A stretch of 64,000 nt of DNA from an uncultured bacterium (GCA_905216215.1 CAJMSZ010000007.1:1-64000); one strand, 5' to 3'. Positions 55,472 to 64,000 are shown, numbered from the stretch's first letter. The notes: generated by a model not told the origin, from the sequence alone. Made by a program: numbers and translations.

Positions 55472-57196
55472 ATGCATACACTAAAGAAATTTATTCAATA
55501 TTATGCACCGTATAAGGCGGTGTTTTTTCTGGATTTAATCTGTGCGGCATTAATCAGTCTGGTGGATCTTGCGTTTCCACAGATACTCAGAACCTTGACT
55601 AAAACCTTGTTTACAGAAGATGCATCCAGAATTTTAAGTTCCCTGCTTCCAATCGCAGTTGGACTTTTTCTTATGTACATTGTCCAGACATTTTGCAAAT
55701 ATTATGTCAGCTATCAGGGGCATATGATGGGAGCCCGGATGGAAAGGGATATGAGGCAGCAGTTGTTCGACCATTATGAAAAGCTGTCTTTTTCCTACTA
55801 TGATCAGAATAATTCCGGACAGATGATGAGCAAGCTGGTGTCTGATTTATTCGATATTTCAGAATTTGCTCATCATGGGCCGGAGAACTTATTTATCTCT
55901 GTGATTAAAATTGTAGGTTCTTTTACCTTTTTGTTCCTGATTAACTGGAGACTTGCCATCCCACTATTGATGATGGTTGTGTTCATGCTGATTTTTTCCT
56001 ATGGGCAGAACAAACAAATGCAGGTAACTTTCATGGATAACCGCAAAAGAATCGGGGATGTGAATTCCAGTCTGCAGGATACCCTGTCGGGCATCCGTGT
56101 GGTACAGTCCTTTGCAAATGAAGAGATTGAACGGGAAAAATTTATGCAGAGCAATGAGAACTTCCTGACATCCAAAAATGCAAACTATCATTGCATGGGA
56201 AGCTTTATGAGCGGAAACCTGTTCTTTCAGGGAATGATGTACCTGATTACATTGGTATTTGGTGGCTGGCTGATTGCACATGGTCAGATGGACGTGGGTG
56301 ATCTTGCCATGTATGCTCTTTATATCGGAATCTTTATCAGCCCGATTCAGATTCTGGTAGAGCTCACAGAAATGATGCAGAAAGGGCTTTCCGGTTTCCG
56401 GCGTTTCTTAGATGTGGTGGAGACGGAACCAGAGATCGTCAATGCGCCTGATGCAGAGCCGCTTCAGGAGGTGAAGGGGGATGTGGAATATGACAATGTT
56501 TCCTTCCATTACAGCGATGATGATACACTTGTTTTAGATAAAGTTTCCTTTCAGATTCCGGCTGGAAAATCCATTGCGCTTGTTGGTCCTTCCGGAAGTG
56601 GAAAGACAACCATCTGCTCTATGCTTCCTCGTTTTTACGATGTGACCGGAGGAAAAATTACGATTGATGGAAAAGATGTCCGGAAACTGACACTGGAAAG
56701 CCTGCGCAGCCAGATTGGGCTGGTGCAGCAGGATGTGTATCTGTTCTGCGGAACGATTAAGGAGAACATTTCCTATGGAAAGCCGGGCGCGTCCATGGAT
56801 GAAATCATAGATGCGGCAAAGAAAGCAAATATTCATGACTTTATCATGTCCCTTCCGGATGGGTATGACAGCTTTGTAGGAGAAAGAGGAACCCGTTTGT
56901 CGGGCGGACAGAAGCAGAGAATTTCCATTGCAAGGGTATTTCTTAAGAATCCGCCAATTTTGATTCTGGATGAAGCAACCAGTGCATTGGATAACGAGAG
57001 TGAGCGCTGGATCCAGCAGAGCCTGGAAGAGCTGGCGAAGAACCGTACTACCATTACCATTGCACACAGACTTTCTACTATCCGCAATGCGGATGAAATT
57101 CTGGTGGTTGCGAACAGTGGAATCGCAGAGCGGGGAAATCATAAAGAATTGCTGGAAAAAGGCGGAATTTACGCACACTATTATGAGATGTCATAA
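55472..57196 (+). CDS. ABC exporter, fused permease-ATPase
   Basis: 574 residues: a six-helix permease domain (about 1-320), then an ATPase with Walker A GPSGSGKTT near residue 374, signature LSGGQKQRISIARV near 475, Walker B ILILDEATSALD, and H-loop IAHRLSTI. This is the half-transporter layout of MsbA/LmrA-like multidrug or lipid exporters and probably works as a homodimer. ATG 55472 has AAGGAG 9 bases upstream; a TTG at 55454 inside the helicase remnant is less likely. It lies directly after the broken SNF2 gene and has a strong terminator downstream. Substrate unknown. Confidence 0.93.
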   Translation: MHTLKKFIQYYAPYKAVFFLDLICAALISLVDLAFPQILRTLTKTLFTEDASRILSSLLPIAVGLFLMYIVQTFCKYYVSYQGHMMGARMERDMRQQLFDHYEKLSFSYYDQNNSGQMMSKLVSDLFDISEFAHHGPENLFISVIKIVGSFTFLFLINWRLAIPLLMMVVFMLIFSYGQNKQMQVTFMDNRKRIGDVNSSLQDTLSGIRVVQSFANEEIEREKFMQSNENFLTSKNANYHCMGSFMSGNLFFQGMMYLITLVFGGWLIAHGQMDVGDLAMYALYIGIFISPIQILVELTEMMQKGLSGFRRFLDVVETEPEIVNAPDAEPLQEVKGDVEYDNVSFHYSDDDTLVLDKVSFQIPAGKSIALVGPSGSGKTTICSMLPRFYDVTGGKITIDGKDVRKLTLESLRSQIGLVQQDVYLFCGTIKENISYGKPGASMDEIIDAAKKANIHDFIMSLPDGYDSFVGERGTRLSGGQKQRISIARVFLKNPPILILDEATSALDNESERWIQQSLEELAKNRTTITIAHRLSTIRNADEILVVANSGIAERGNHKELLEKGGIYAHYYEMS

Positions 57197-57204
57197 TATG
57201 GGAT

Positions 57205-57249
57205 AAATTGCAAGATGAATGAAAAATCATTGATCTTGCAATTTTTTTT
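57205..57249 (+). terminator. Terminator after the ABC exporter
   Basis: AAATTGCAAGAT(GAATG) pairs with (CATTG)ATCTTGCAATTT around AAAAAT, followed by a run of eight T. Confidence 0.95.
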
Positions 57250-57251
57250 AA

Positions 57252-57584
57252 AATGTAAGTTATCTTAGCTCAGGTGGACTGGTTCTTGATAATATCAGTC
57301 CAGTAATCGAAGGTCTGGAAGCAAATAAGGTTTACTGCAAGAAACAGACCGTGACGATTACAGAAACTTATATAAATACCATAAAAGTAAACGAAAATCC
57401 GGTAAATCTCGATGAGAACGGTCAGTTTACGCTTGAGCCTGTGAATGGAGAACATAATCAGTTCGCACTCTGGTTGATGTTACTGCTTCCCCCTTTTCGC
57501 GTGATTGGGATAGAGATGTCTTGCGGGGGATTATCAGAGGTGCAATATTGTGGAAGAGATGGTATAATGAGAGGCAGTAGATAA
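57252..57584 (+). pseudogene. Fragment of a surface protein with Ig-like repeats
   Basis: The frame is open from 57252 with no start codon. It reads NVSYLSSGGLVLDNISPVI, then EGLEANKVYCKKQTVTITE and VNENPVNLDENGQFTLEPVN, the style of the repeated extracellular Ig-like domains of large clostridial surface proteins. After about 57465 (NGEHNQ) the frame turns into sequence unlike a protein, so the real homology probably ends there. There is no signal peptide, anchor or ribosome site. This is a relic left next to the exporter terminator. The rest of the 412-base gap holds the promoter of the next gene. Confidence 0.5.
57560..57568 (+). promoter_or_regulatory. Extended -10 promoter of the AlkD-like gene
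   Basis: TGGTATAAT at 57560-57568 is a perfect extended -10, about 40 bases before the gene; no strong -35 is seen. Confidence 0.55.
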
Positions 57585-57608
57585 GGAAAATATGAGGAGT
57601 AAAATAAA

Positions 57609-58316
57609 ATGGAACGAGAGAGTATCATTCGCAATGTACAACAGCAACTTTTTGAATTGCAGGATTTGAAATACCGGGATTTTCATACGAGTCTTCTTCC
57701 GACAGTGGACAAGGAAAGAATCATTGGTGTGCGGACTCCGGCGCTTCGTGCATTTGCTAAACAGTATGGAAAGACGGAGGAATCTAAGGAGTTTTTAAAG
57801 GTGCTTCCCCATCAGTATTATGAAGAGAATAACCTGCACGGTCTTTTGATTGAGCAGATTAAGGATTATGAAGAATGTCTGAGAGAACTGGAGAGATTTC
57901 TTCCATATATCGATAATTGGGCTACCTGTGATATGCTGGCTGTAAGAACAGTGAAGAAACATTTGGATGTATTTATAAAGGAGATATATCGTTGGATAGA
58001 GTCAGAGCATTCTTACATCATACGTTTTGCAATTGGTATGCTGATGCGATATTATCTGGATGAAGAATTCAAACTGGAATATGCACAGAAAGTGGCAGAA
58101 GTCAGTTCGGAGGAATATTATGTGAATATGATGCGGGCGTGGTATTTTGCTACCGCACTTGCAAAGCAGTACGAACAAGTGCTGCCCTTTATCGAGGAAA
58201 AGAGGCTTGATGTGTGGACACATAACAAAACTATTCAGAAAGCAGTGGAAAGTTATCGGATTACACCGGAGCAGAAGGAGCATTTAAAGAGTTTGAAGAT
58301 TAAGAACAAATTTTGA
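57609..58316 (+). CDS. DNA alkylation repair protein (AlkD/AlkC-like HEAT-repeat family)
   Basis: 235 residues, almost all helical, matching the PF08713 DNA alkylation repair family, whose HEAT-like repeats wrap DNA and excise N3- and N7-alkylpurines. The motif IDNWATCDML near residue 100 has the Trp and Asp expected in the active cleft, and GVRTPALRAFAKQYGK near 40 is typical of the N-terminus. ATGAGGAGTAAAATAAA precedes the ATG. It is a monocistronic gene with its own extended -10 promoter and terminator. Homologues in Lachnospiraceae are common; repair specificity is not shown. Confidence 0.88.
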   Translation: MERESIIRNVQQQLFELQDLKYRDFHTSLLPTVDKERIIGVRTPALRAFAKQYGKTEESKEFLKVLPHQYYEENNLHGLLIEQIKDYEECLRELERFLPYIDNWATCDMLAVRTVKKHLDVFIKEIYRWIESEHSYIIRFAIGMLMRYYLDEEFKLEYAQKVAEVSSEEYYVNMMRAWYFATALAKQYEQVLPFIEEKRLDVWTHNKTIQKAVESYRITPEQKEHLKSLKIKNKF

Positions 58317-58391
58317 GGTAAAGGCTAATATGAAGGAAATGACGGTGGAGAAAAGTGAACAATTGAAAAAATAGAGTTATCAGATTTTTAT

Positions 58392-58427
58392 GCCATTTGG
58401 ACGAAATATCCAGATGGCTATTTCTTT
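58392..58427 (+). terminator. Terminator after the AlkD-like gene
   Basis: GCCATTTGGA pairs with TCCAGATGGC (one G-U) around a 7-base loop, then TATTTCTTT. The following stretch to 58520 shows a TTGACA at 58442 with no matching -10 and no gene. Confidence 0.8.
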
Positions 58428-58520
58428 GTCAACCTATAAAATTGACACATTTTGTATAAAAAGACGTCTTTCATATTTTCCCTATTTTTCGTACAAATGG
58501 TATTATCAAAAAATTTTTGA

Positions 58521-58670
58521 GAGAGCATAAAGGGAGTTTTCCTGCATAGGCTTTGTGACAAGGTAGCAATTATCAAAGGTGGAAAGCTAATCCGCTCCGG
58601 CACTATGGAAGAAGTGAAGGGCGATGAGTCACTGGAGACGGTATTTCTGGAAATGGAGGAAGAGGCATGA
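58521..58670 (+). pseudogene. ABC transporter ATP-binding protein, C-terminal 40-odd residues only
   Basis: From about 58551 the frame reads LCDKVAIIKGGKLIRSGTME, then EVKGDESLETVFLEMEEEA, the tail of an ABC-2 type ATPase that normally follows the H-loop. Walker A, signature and Walker B (about 200 residues) are missing. The TGA overlaps the ATG of the permease remnant (ATGA), the original operon coupling. The 5' part has been deleted, so no ATPase activity is possible from this locus. Confidence 0.8.
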
Positions 58671-59829
58671 TCCGCATTTTAGTGAAAAAGCAGATGGCGG
58701 AAATTTTCCGTGGTTATTTTTACAATGCAAAGAAGAATAAGGCATATTCCCAAGCGAGAACCGTATTGCTGATCTTTGCGTTTGTTTTGTTGATGGTGGG
58801 TGTAATCGGTGGTATGTTCTTTGCGCTTTCCCTGGTTCTTTGTGAACCCATGAGTGCAGTGGGAATGGATTGGATGTATTTTGCCCTGATGGGTTTTACC
58901 TCTGTTTTTCTGGGTGCATTTGGCAGCGTATTTAATACATTTTCCAGCTTGTATTTATCCAAAGACAATGACTTGTTGCTGTCGATGCCGATACTGGTCA
59001 ATGCCATTATGGTATCAAGGCTGCTCAGCGTATATCTGATGGGACTGATGTACTCAGCTTCCGTGATCCTGACAGCAGTTCTTCTTGCTTTGTCGATTGT
59101 TGTGTGGCTCGTGCTTTCACACAGTTTCTTAAATATTGCGACATCCTCCGGCTATACAGAGCGAAAGGTTTATCGGGAAAAAGCAGCAAAACAGAAAAGC
59201 ATTTCGCGGGCATCACATTGTTGTGGAAGGGTACTACAATGATTGTTGTTCTGGAAAGCATATTGGCAGGCCGGGACGGAGCGGTACAAGTGCTTCTGTG
59301 TGCACTGATTTGTATGGTGATTTCTATGAATGACATGTCGGCACCATCGGTTTCTCTGGAAGGAAAGAGTATTTGGCTTGCACAGTCACTACCGGTAGAA
59401 CCATGGGCAGTACTGGAGGCAAAATTGCGTATGCAGCTCATTCTTACGGGAATTCCAACTTTGTTTTGTGTTGCATGTGCAATGGTGATTATATCAGGAA
59501 GTCTGACAGAGAATGTGCTGTTTCTCCTGTGGGCGGCATCTGCGGTACTGTTTCTGGATCTGCTTGGTCTGTTCCTGGGAGTCCGGATGCCGAATCTTAC
59601 CTGGACCAACGAAACTGCACCAATCAAGCAGAGTGCCTGTGTAGCAGTGACCATGTTCAGTGAATTTGCGTACACCGTACTGGTTGCAGGGATTTATTTT
59701 CTGACTAAGGCCGGACATTGGGGATTCTCGGTTTATATTGGTGTATTTACGGGTGTGACACTAATCGTGTGCATGCTGTTATACAGGTGGCTGAAACAAG
59801 AAGGAAGCAAGCGGTTTGCAAATTTGTAG
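58667..59829 (+). pseudogene. ABC-2 type permease gene with internal deletions and a frameshift
   Basis: The first frame (58667-59242) starts MIRILVKKQMAEIFRGYFYN and has helices to about residue 145, then jumps to VLSHSFLNIATSSGYTERKV and ends at 59242 in a wrong frame. A second frame takes over near 59210 with ITLLWKGTTMIVVLESILAG and runs to 59829, including MNDMSAPSVSLEGKSIWLAQ and the final helices. Relatives are one protein of about 520-540 residues; here about 390 are left, with apparent losses near 59080 and near 59210. With its ATPase also truncated, the exporter is dead. Confidence 0.8.
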
Positions 59830-59919
59830 TTAGAAAAAAGTTGAGGGGTAAAGAAAAAAGTGGCTTACAAGTCAATTAGCACAAATGGGTAAAGTTCAAT
59901 TATATAGTGACGCAGAATG

Positions 59920-61230
59920 TTAAGATTTCTTTTCCTTCGTGAAGCAGATCGACAGAACCGCAAACAGCATTAGAATATACTGATACCAACATTTGGTGAT
60001 AACCTGAAACGGACTGTTCAGATTCTCCATCAGGGCGCAGGCAAACAGCATTTGTGCACCGTAAGGAAGAATCCCCTGAAAAATGCAGGCGAAAATATCC
60101 AGAAGTGATGCGGTGCGTTTCGGGTCTACTTCGTAGCGTTCGCTGATATCTTTGGCAATCGGGCTGGCGATTAGGATAGCGACGGTATTGTTGGCGGTTG
60201 CCATATTTGTCAAAGAAGTCATGGCTGCAATTCCGAGCTCAGCGGATTTGCGGCCTTTTATAATTTTGCTGATTTTCTGTAACAGCCAGTCGATTCCCCC
60301 TTCTTTTTCTACCATCTTAGCAAGTCCACCGGTAATCATGGACAAGAGAAAGATTTCAAACATTCCCGTAAATCCGTTGTACACATGATTGGCCAGTTCC
60401 AGCACGGTGAAACTGTCGGCTGCGATTCCAACAATGCCGGAGAAAAGGATTCCACCTGTCAGTACGATAAATACATTTACCCCGAGAAGAGAAGCAATCA
60501 GCACGAAAAGATAAGGCAGAACCTTTATCAGGCTGTAGGAGTATTCCTGTACCTCAGGAACAACTTCTGGGTGACCGAATATTAACAGCAGGATAACGGT
60601 GACAATCGCAGCGGGAAAGGAGATGGCAAAATTGGCACGGAATTTGTCTTTCATTTTAACTCCCTGTGTTCTTGTGGCAGCGATGGTCGTATCGGAAATC
60701 ATGGACAGATTATCCCCGAACATAGCTCCTACGATGACAGCGCCTACCACAAGGGTTGTATTCAGACCTCCGGCGTTTGCAAGTCCGAGTGCGATTGGAG
60801 TTACTGCGGTGACTGTTCCAACAGAAGTCCCTGTAGATATGGAAATAAATGCGGACATTACAAAGATACCGGCAGCAATATAATGCGGAGGAATCACGGT
60901 CATTCCAAGATTTACCACGGAGTCAACACCGCCCATGGCAGAGGAAACTGAGGTAAATGCTCCTGCAAAGAGAAATACCATACACATGATCATAATATTT
61001 TCATCTCCGCATCCCTTTAAGAATAGAGAAAGCTTTTCTTCAAAACTTCCTTTGAACAGCATAAATGCGACGATAATTCCGATAAATGAGGCAATCGGAG
61101 CAGGCAATTGGTAGAAAGCCATCTCCATGCCTCTGGCATTGAGCACCATACCTGTAATCAGGTATACTCCAATAAAAATGAGAAAAGGAATCAGCGCGAG
61201 TCCATTTGCTTTTGAAGGTTTCTGTTCCAT
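59920..61230 (-). CDS. NhaC-family Na+/H+ (or substrate/ion) antiporter
   Basis: 436 residues, about 11-12 membrane helices, with the NhaC family block SISTGTSVGTVTAVTPIALG near residue 145, GAMFGDNLSMISDTTIAATR near 180, and a matching late block MATANNTVAILIASPIAKDI near 345. The family includes Na+/H+ and malate-lactate antiporters, so ion homeostasis or acid exchange are both possible. Start 61230 (MEQKPSK) has AAGGAG 10 bases upstream. It is transcribed away from the FW-domain gene and is monocistronic. Confidence 0.9.
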   Translation of the reverse strand: MEQKPSKANGLALIPFLIFIGVYLITGMVLNARGMEMAFYQLPAPIASFIGIIVAFMLFKGSFEEKLSLFLKGCGDENIMIMCMVFLFAGAFTSVSSAMGGVDSVVNLGMTVIPPHYIAAGIFVMSAFISISTGTSVGTVTAVTPIALGLANAGGLNTTLVVGAVIVGAMFGDNLSMISDTTIAATRTQGVKMKDKFRANFAISFPAAIVTVILLLIFGHPEVVPEVQEYSYSLIKVLPYLFVLIASLLGVNVFIVLTGGILFSGIVGIAADSFTVLELANHVYNGFTGMFEIFLLSMITGGLAKMVEKEGGIDWLLQKISKIIKGRKSAELGIAAMTSLTNMATANNTVAILIASPIAKDISERYEVDPKRTASLLDIFACIFQGILPYGAQMLFACALMENLNSPFQVITKCWYQYILMLFAVLSICFTKEKKS

Positions 61231-61523
61231 GATATCCGGTCTCCTTTGAAAATCCTGTTTTGCAATCTGGGGCAGATGCAACATATTTTGTGTGACATCT
61301 ATGTATATGGCATATTGTACATGAAAGAATAAAATATATCAAATTTATTTTGAAGAAAAAGAATGAAGGACTGGCTACTTTCACACAGCTATTAGCAGAG
61401 CGAAAGAAGGAATAAATGTTTTTACAACTTGAAAAGCAATGCAAATACAACCTGATAATGGTAAAATACAACTAATCGCTCAGCAGTGGCGCATTTATTG
61501 AAAATACGGGGAGGACAGTCGGG

Positions 61524-62798
61524 ATGAATTTAAAAGAGGTTTACGAGATTTTTTATCCGGGCAAATGTGAAAAACTTCCGTCCGTTTGGAAAGTTCCTCC
61601 AAAACATCGCTCGAAAAAAGATTTCTTTGAAGAACTTCTTCCCATAGAAATACGATGGCTTAATTGCAAAATCTGGAATGATAAAGCGCGACGAAGCAGA
61701 TTCCTTTCAGATTGCAAAAGGGAAGCAGGATATCTTGCAACATTGCGCACATACTTGTTCGAACACCCAGGGGCTATTTCGCGGATAGAAGGAAAAGCAA
61801 AGGCTGTTTTATATGGGCAACTCTCTGAAAAGGGTATGAATGATACCTTTTTACAAATCATAGATGAAGAAGAAATCGAGATTTCCAGAAAACTTAGGGA
61901 ATATTTGTTTGATACCCAGACGAACCGGTTAAAAACAAAATGGGAGAATGTCCTGACGTTTTATGTTCTTCTGGCTATTTTCCCGGAACAAATTAATCAG
62001 ATTTATGTACAGTACATATACGATCAGGAACAGCATACGCGTCTTAAGGAAGAAGAGGATGGTAATAGTTCAACCAGAAAAGACGGTGTATTATTTCAAC
62101 ATGAATATCCACCAGATATGAGCATTGTATTGCCGGGAGAAAAAATAAATCATACGTGGATCATGAAAAATGTAGGGGATACACTATGGGAGAATCGATA
62201 CTATGAATGCAATCAGCCTGTGATGGAATTGGATGAAAAAAACAGAATCCTCCGTTTCCCCAAATTTGTTTATCCGGGGGATAAAGTGTCTCCAAGTGTA
62301 TCATTTGATGCACCGGACAAACCTGGAACTTATGTTATGACCTGGAAAATGAAGGACAGTAATGGCAATGATGCATTTCCGGATAGATTGGGAATAGGAT
62401 TACATTTTACGGTAATGGATTTTGAAGATGAGAAAGTATCCAAGATAAAAAAAGGTGGAAATTATAATGTAATAGAAGAAATACCTCGGCTTCCAGTCAC
62501 AGCTATTTCGGGAAGTCTGTATTCTCATACCTGGATTATTCAAAATACGGGAACAACGATATGGAATGAATATTATTTGGAGTGCATCAACGGAGATAAC
62601 TTTTCATACGCAAAAAGGGAACTATGTGTACCATTCAAAAAACGCGTCATGCCCGGGGAAAAGATTTCCGTCAAAGTGGAATTTGCAACGCCACCGATTG
62701 AAGGTGTCTATTCCATGGTCTGGCAAATTATGAAAAAAGATGGAACACCGGCGTTCTCGAAAAACAGGAGGCTGGAAGTTCTGCTAAACCTGATATAA
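61524..62798 (+). CDS. Protein with two NBR1-type FW (four-tryptophan) domains
   Basis: 424 residues with no signal peptide. Residues 1-180 are helical and not recognised (LPSVWKVPPKHRSKKDFFEE and similar). Two tandem beta-sandwich repeats follow: about 190-300 (HTWIMKNVGDTLWENRYYEC, PGTYVMTWKMKD, DRLGIGL) and about 320-424 (HTWIIQNTGTTIWNEYYLEC, PGEKISVKVEFATPP, GVYSMVWQIMKKDG). Both have the W...N.G...W.......PG......F..P...G.Y...W.....G pattern of the FW/NBR1 central domain (PF16158), known from autophagy receptors and scattered bacteria. A GGGGAGGA site precedes the ATG. A Ser/Thr kinase gene begins 28 bases later, implying a joint system. Function unknown. Confidence 0.75.
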   Translation: MNLKEVYEIFYPGKCEKLPSVWKVPPKHRSKKDFFEELLPIEIRWLNCKIWNDKARRSRFLSDCKREAGYLATLRTYLFEHPGAISRIEGKAKAVLYGQLSEKGMNDTFLQIIDEEEIEISRKLREYLFDTQTNRLKTKWENVLTFYVLLAIFPEQINQIYVQYIYDQEQHTRLKEEEDGNSSTRKDGVLFQHEYPPDMSIVLPGEKINHTWIMKNVGDTLWENRYYECNQPVMELDEKNRILRFPKFVYPGDKVSPSVSFDAPDKPGTYVMTWKMKDSNGNDAFPDRLGIGLHFTVMDFEDEKVSKIKKGGNYNVIEEIPRLPVTAISGSLYSHTWIIQNTGTTIWNEYYLECINGDNFSYAKRELCVPFKKRVMPGEKISVKVEFATPPIEGVYSMVWQIMKKDGTPAFSKNRRLEVLLNLI

Positions 62799-62826
62799 AA
62801 GTAGTAAAGGGGAATTAAACAGAAAA

Positions 62827-64000
62827 ATGGTAGAAAACAGGAATGAGATACAAGAGATATGGCCGGGATGGAAGATAGAGTCATTGATTGGTTCCGGTGG
62901 ATTCGGAAAAGTATATAAGGCGCGAAAAGAACTTCTGGGTCAAAAAGAGACATATAGTGCCATAAAAGTGATACGGATTCCCAACGATCCGGCAGAATTA
63001 AGCAATATGAAGTCTTCCAGAATGGATGAAAAAAGTATTCGTGAGTACTATAAAGCAAGTGTGGAACAATTAACCAATGAGATTGAACTGATGGAGAGAA
63101 TGAAGTCAGCCAGCCATGTTGTGGCGATAGAAGATTATGACGTGGTGGAAGAATCAGAAACAATCGGGTGGAGCATCTATATCCGAATGGAATTACTGAC
63201 GAATCTGAATACATTTATTAAGGAAAAGGGAATGTCCACACAGGATGTAGTAAAGATGGGAATAGATGTTCTGACAGGATTGGAATTTTGCCATCGGGAA
63301 AAGTTAATTCACAGAGATATTAAGCCTGACAATATTTTTGTTTCAGAGTTTGGAGAATATAAGATTGGAGATTTTGGAATATCCAGAGAAATAGAAAACA
63401 CAAGTGTGACGCTTTCGCAAAAAGGAACAAAGGCCTATATGGCACCGGAGATTGTTCGCATGGAACCTTATGGACACCTTGTAGATATCTATGCATTAGG
63501 TCTGACACTTTATGAAATCTTGAACAATGGGCGACTGCCCTTTTTGCCTCCATACCCGGAACAATATTTCTCGCAAGATATGGTAAGGGCAATTGCCAGG
63601 AGAATTAGTGGTAAGGAAGAACTTCCGGAGATTCAAGGGATAGGCCGTCTCAATGATATTATAAGAAAAGCCTGTGCGCATAATCCGGAAGACCGTTATC
63701 AAAGTGCAAAAGATATGAAAGCCGATTTACAGGCTTTTTCAGAAAAATTTTATGGAGAACCGGATGGAAAGACCGGGGTCATTGGCCCAGAAGATCTGAA
63801 AGAACTTGAAGGGGTGCTTCGTAAATTGGCAGAAGAAAAGAAGAAAGGTGATCCTGAGAAAAATCCAGGCTCGGAACCGAAACCGGGACCAGAACCGAAA
63901 CCAGAACCGGAACCAGAACCGGAGTCGGAACCAGAACTGGTATCTGAACCAGAACCTTTACAAAGTATTTGCCCACGATGTGGCGGAACTTCTTATTTGT
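62827..64000 (+). CDS. Ser/Thr protein kinase with Pro-Glu linker and zinc ribbon (3' end outside window)
   Basis: The frame is open from ATG 62827 to the window edge (391 codons). An Hanks-type kinase domain spans residues 15-300: glycine loop GSGGFGKVY at 22-30, Lys47 in AIKV, catalytic HRDIKPDN with Asp164, DFG at 182-184, and APE near 207, all intact, so it should be active. There is no membrane helix or PASTA domain up to the edge, unlike PrkC. After a Lys/Glu segment comes a run of EPKP/EPEP repeats (about residues 355-380) and a CPRCGG start of a zinc ribbon at Cys382. It lies 28 bases after the FW-domain gene and is probably co-transcribed. Confidence 0.9.
   Translation, partial: MVENRNEIQEIWPGWKIESLIGSGGFGKVYKARKELLGQKETYSAIKVIRIPNDPAELSNMKSSRMDEKSIREYYKASVEQLTNEIELMERMKSASHVVAIEDYDVVEESETIGWSIYIRMELLTNLNTFIKEKGMSTQDVVKMGIDVLTGLEFCHREKLIHRDIKPDNIFVSEFGEYKIGDFGISREIENTSVTLSQKGTKAYMAPEIVRMEPYGHLVDIYALGLTLYEILNNGRLPFLPPYPEQYFSQDMVRAIARRISGKEELPEIQGIGRLNDIIRKACAHNPEDRYQSAKDMKADLQAFSEKFYGEPDGKTGVIGPEDLKELEGVLRKLAEEKKKGDPEKNPGSEPKPGPEPKPEPEPEPESEPELVSEPEPLQSICPRCGGTSYL

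Noticed and set aside
56534..57178. 214-codon minus-strand frame inside the ABC exporter
   Set aside because: Antisense to the ATPase domain; no start signal or family features.
61350..61415. Short frame (LKKKNEGLATFTQLLAERKKE) before the FW gene
   Set aside because: TTG start without a ribosome site and only 21 codons; could be a relic but nothing supports it.
63880..63960. EPEP-coding repeat as a CRISPR or tandem DNA repeat
   Set aside because: The periodicity is explained by the Pro-Glu linker of the kinase; there are no spacers or palindromic repeats.
63779..63976. Minus-strand frame of Val/Pro/Leu repeats
   Set aside because: It is the complement of the kinase Pro-Glu repeat region and mirrors that repetition.

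Overview
The window looks like a chromosomal segment of a low-to-moderate GC Gram-positive anaerobe of class Clostridia, most likely family Lachnospiraceae. The reasons are the Firmicutes-type class III fructose bisphosphatase, the secA-prfB and tig-clpP-clpX-lon-ysxC gene orders, GGAGG-type ribosome sites before nearly every gene, classic hairpin-plus-T terminators, and many proteins of Lachnospiraceae character (PTS_EIIC_2 permease with a GlnK/GlnL-type sensor pair, MMPL exporter with a heptad-repeat partner, SWIM/SNF2 helicase, Rpn nuclease). A genus cannot be named from the sequence alone. No rRNA, tRNA, CRISPR array, insertion sequence or prophage was seen.

Bases 1-30,000 are mostly housekeeping. 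In order they hold fbp (5' end outside the window), a small lipoprotein, secA, prfB with its programmed +1 frameshift, hom and lysC, a CYTH protein, a lipoprotein locus preceded by a broken small gene, the protein-quality set tig-clpP-clpX-lon-ysxC, an Fe-dependent alcohol dehydrogenase (fucO-like) and a MATE exporter. A purine/one-carbon group follows: an IMP dehydrogenase strikingly like that of trichomonad protists, fhs under a ZTP riboswitch, purB, a PurF paralogue whose glutaminase site is destroyed, and tmk. Then comes an operon of three tiny membrane proteins with an ethanolamine-type APC permease.

Bases 30,000-41,000 hold signalling and carbon metabolism. There is a PTS_EIIC_2 permease with a GlnK/GlnL-like two-component system, a KdpDE-like pair without kdp genes, a tandem 93-bp intergenic repeat whose hairpins show compensatory changes, a phosphohexomutase, an AGCS amino acid symporter and a eukaryotic-type (GH13_8) glycogen branching enzyme.

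Bases 41,000-60,000 are accessory and visibly eroded. An Rpn nuclease, a TDT-family transporter, a SNF2 helicase, a surface-protein fragment and an ABC-2 exporter (ATPase and permease) are all truncated or carry internal deletions with frameshifts. Intact genes lie between them: a TetR regulator divergent from an MMPL exporter and its heptad-repeat partner, with three copies of a 15-bp operator; an ECF sigma factor with a membrane-anchored beta-propeller protein; a metallophosphoesterase; an ABC exporter; and an AlkD-like DNA repair protein.

Bases 60,000-64,000 hold an NhaC-type antiporter and then the most unusual pair in the window: a protein with two NBR1-type four-tryptophan (FW) domains, followed 28 bases later by a Ser/Thr protein kinase with a Pro-Glu linker and a zinc-ribbon start, cut off by the window edge.
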